Assembly: GCA_003344405.1 (NCBI GenBank)
Contig: NOWV01000065.1
Span: forward strand, 124,001-188,000
DNA length: 64,000 bases
Direction: 5' to 3'
DNA from: Trichoplax sp. H2
Lineage: Eukaryota; Placozoa; Uniplacotomia; Trichoplacea
The position numbers were made by a program, and so were the translations under genes. Below the pieces are notes generated by a model, which was not told the origin of the DNA, ran no database searches, and saw nothing but the letters and a program-made list of their open reading frames with translations. Of the stretch, positions 61,291-64,000 are shown in pieces. Every line of letters starts with the position of its first letter. Position 1 is the stretch's first letter.

Positions 61291-61967
61291 CACACCACTA
61301 GTGACAAAGTAGTCTACACACGCCAATCCTTGCGGAGAACGCCACTTACTAACTTAAAGAGGCGAGATTAGCTATATCACCAACTAATTCAGTTCCAACA
61401 ACCGAATACTATGGTATAATTATAGCGTCACAGATGATGTAGACGAGATAGTCAGAGATTTACTATCATTTATTACTGAAGGAATCTTGGCACCCAAGAT
61501 TATAGTCTTCACAATTAAATATCAATTGAAAACTAGTTGACTATCTAACCGACTAACGAACTAAAAAGGAATCTTCAGGCACCAGCCTTTTATAGTCTCG
61601 TCAGAAACTCCTGGTGCACATAATATAAAAGTATCCTTTTAAAGTTATAGGAATTATTATGAATATTGTCATTAAAGACTTCATATAAGATGATTAATTA
61701 ACAACCTCTATTGTTAAGAACTAATAATTAATTAATAAATTAATAAAGAGATTAACTAGTAAACACGAGGTGACAATTTAACACCTTAATGATATAATTA
61801 ATTAATTAAATCAATTGTCAACAACACTAACAGTGCATTATCATATTAATCAAAGATTAAACAAGTTATATGAAGAAATGACAATTAATAAAACGTCAAT
61901 CCACACAAGCAATATTTAATATTACTCAATAATTATAATTAGGACGAGCTTACGCATCGTAACAGCC
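61291..61967. other. Haplotype-specific insertion in gene 5 intron 3 (about 685 bp in total)
   Basis: Together with 60655-60687 this segment is absent from the version that joins TATACGC directly to TATATACATAAG (61114-61131). It starts CATTGTCACACACCACTAG and ends ACGCATCGTAACAGC. It is AT-rich and noncoding, with a stretch rich in AATTAATTAAT near 61700-61810. I see no clear terminal inverted repeat or target duplication, so whether it is a mobile element is undecided; it could equally be a deletion in the other version. Confidence 0.6.
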
Positions 61968-62118
61968 ATATACATAAGTAACTATATACTATTACTCCTA
62001 AAGTTTCAAATAAGTCTACTTAAACCGAGTTAAGGATAAAACAATTATTTCAAAAATTTGTTTAGCCGTTGTAAAAGTTGATTGTATACGAAATCGCAAC
62101 GGCAACAAATTATTGACT
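61968..62118. repeat. Assembly duplicate C2 (matches 61121-61270)
   Basis: Continuation of the insertion-bearing version back into shared intron 3 sequence. Confidence 0.92.
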
Positions 62119-63103
62119 ATTCAAGGCTATAATACTTTGTTGTAATCCACGAAAAATATTAATACTATCAATTATAGCGGATCATGGAAAGCAGCAAGAA
62201 CTTGTCTTATAACCGTAATTTAGCAGTGTGAGCTTAATTCTACTGTTCATAACTATGAAACATCAAAGCAGTAATTACAAGTGTATAATACCTAAAGCAA
62301 TTTATTATCACAACTAGCTTTACCGGCCACTACCCGATTTTTATTTATTTTTTATATTATATTCTTAATATAGTAGTAATCATTGCCAAAAAGTCAATAA
62401 CATATTTTCTAGTCAGAAAGCAATAGCTGTAGCTTGATTCTAAATCTCTAAACTATTATCTGTCGGTCTAATATTAAGTAGATAACTAAATATTTCAGCT
62501 TTAAACTATAACAGCTGCCGAGATGAGTGTAAACTTTCTGCTACTAGTTACTAAACACTTTATAAAAGCGAAGAGATAGAAGTAAAAGTCAATCACTCTG
62601 ATTTATAGCTATCAAGTCTATTGCAATATCTACTGTAGAGAGTAAACTTAATAAACTATTCAATATACCCCTAGAAATTCGTCTCTAGCAAACATTCCCC
62701 AACGTTTCGAGTCCCAGTTTTTATGGACGAAGGACCGATGTTCATGTTCACCTAAGCCATAGAAATACTTGGATGGCAATTTGGAAGAAATCTCCAAGAA
62801 TTGATCTTCATAGATGAAGCCAGATACGCTGGAATCAAAACTATATCCAAATAAGAGATGTAAACATTAACAGCAATTAATTTTAAACGTTCTAGCTAAC
62901 TCAATTTCTTGAAATGAAATTCCATTTCTAGTGTATCACAGAACTTACATGATAGTATTTGTCGATCGCCTTTTAACAACTATAGCAAAAGGATCCGTTT
63001 TTACTTCAACATCGTATAGACGATTTGCAGCTGTTTGATCATTTGCATTCATAGTAGGAAATTTGATTGGCACTTCATAGCGGGCTGTAGCGTTGTCCGT
63101 AAA

Positions 63104-64000
63104 CTATAAATACGTAATGGACGTGTCAGTATTTCAGGTTAAACATGACAATAAATATTTCTCTAACTTAGCTCCACTCATTCTAGGTATCGATACTGTA
63201 ATTAAACATTCAAACAGAATAAACGCTAATTCATGACATGGTGTTTAAAATATTACCCAATTTATAACTAGTAACCTCAGAATATTATTACTAATAACCG
63301 TAATAGCTGAAACGAATTTGGAATCCCTTAGCTATGTCGTAATCTCAGTACTACCGTAAATAGTGACAAGATACGCAAGTTATACTAATCTATTCGATCA
63401 TATTAGATTGTTGTAGTTATAATGGTATAATTGTTAATTCAAGATTACTTTGTATAATTATTGGCTTAGCAAACTTGACCTAGCATCATAATTACTTTAG
63501 CAATGTTGAATCGATGCAGGCACTAAAGAAAATTCTTGGATAATAACGATCTTAACTTAAACGATAAATGCTTAGGAATAACGAATAATTCGTTATCAAT
63601 GACGAATTTTTAGCTAATTGATATCAATTACCTTTAGCAGATTGTTACGGAGCAAAGCACCGTACATGTTAATTTAATTAAGTAGATTTCATTACGTAGC
63701 TATACGCGGTAAACAGTGATTATAAATATTAATCGTGCATAGTTTTGTTAGACTACCTAGATGTACTGTAAGCGTGTTCTGAAATCTATTAGTATAATCT
63801 TTATAGATACTAATATTGGCATGGCCTTAGCACCTGCCGCGAAGTGCGAGTAGCTTACTGAGCATCGCTCGTTTAATTGGCTATTTATTAGTTATTGCCA
63901 ATTAAAGTTTTTTACTAATTGTATCTATAGTAAACTATATAGTTTATTGAGGGTTGTTTTCTTATAAGAACCCTGTAAATGTTATGTTGCTTAATTACTA
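63104..64000. other. Intron 1 of gene 5 (incomplete)
   Basis: Begins at acceptor TTTATAG before FTDNATARYEVP and runs off the right edge. Exon 1 with anchor and trefoil is expected further right. Nothing else is recognisable. Confidence 0.6.

Noticed and set aside
61291-61967. Insertion considered as a typical terminal-inverted-repeat transposon
   Set aside because: The ends (CATTGTCACACACC and the complement of CGTAACAGC) match only weakly, and no target-site duplication can be defined. Kept as an unclassified presence/absence segment.

Overview
This is an AT-rich, intron-dense eukaryotic window, almost certainly from an animal. Exons are about 35-235 bp, introns mostly 50-700 bp with GT..AG ends, and start codons sit in Kozak-like contexts (CACCATGG for two genes). 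The domain set (type II membrane anchor, Thr/Ser stalk, trefoil, GH31) is the animal sucrase-isomaltase / maltase-glucoamylase / acid alpha-glucosidase architecture. A placozoan or another early-branching animal would fit the base composition and gene structure, but the sequence alone does not prove it.

The window is a head-to-tail array of five GH31 alpha-glucosidase genes, all on the minus strand and all built on one exon plan. From left to right: gene 1 (only its first two exons, 248-1806; the rest lies off the left edge); gene 2 (4840-11543, 22 exons, 964 aa); gene 3 (19247-32890, 21 exons, 941 aa); gene 4 (38452-47920, 21 exons, 995 aa); and gene 5 (52975-63103, exon 1 off the right edge), which looks like a pseudogene. 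I assembled the three complete models by hand from conserved exon ends; each gives a continuous frame that is a multiple of three from ATG to stop. Exon 1 carries a cytoplasmic tail, one membrane helix, a stalk and a six-cysteine trefoil. The later exons carry the GH31 beta-sandwich, the (beta/alpha)8 barrel with nucleophile (DMNEP) and acid/base (GDN) motifs, and the C-terminal domains. The expected role is hydrolysis of terminal alpha-1,4-linked glucose at the cell surface or in an endomembrane or lumenal compartment.

Spacers hold mostly tandem repeats (unit lengths of about 12, 80-115, 95, 150, 200-240 and 235 bp), one small single-exon membrane-protein gene (15534-15944), and an open frame resembling a peptide precursor without a start codon (13590-13805). 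Genes 3 and 5 are the closest pair and share their 3' flanks. Gene 3 is bracketed by 569-bp inverted repeats, each holding an intact terminal exon and a polyadenylation signal, so inversion between them should leave the gene readable.

The region 58785-62120 contains three 20-N gaps. Sequence on either side of the gaps repeats, which looks like two unmerged haplotypes; they differ by a 120-bp deletion and an insertion of about 685 bp. Gene 5 exons in this stretch are therefore listed more than once.
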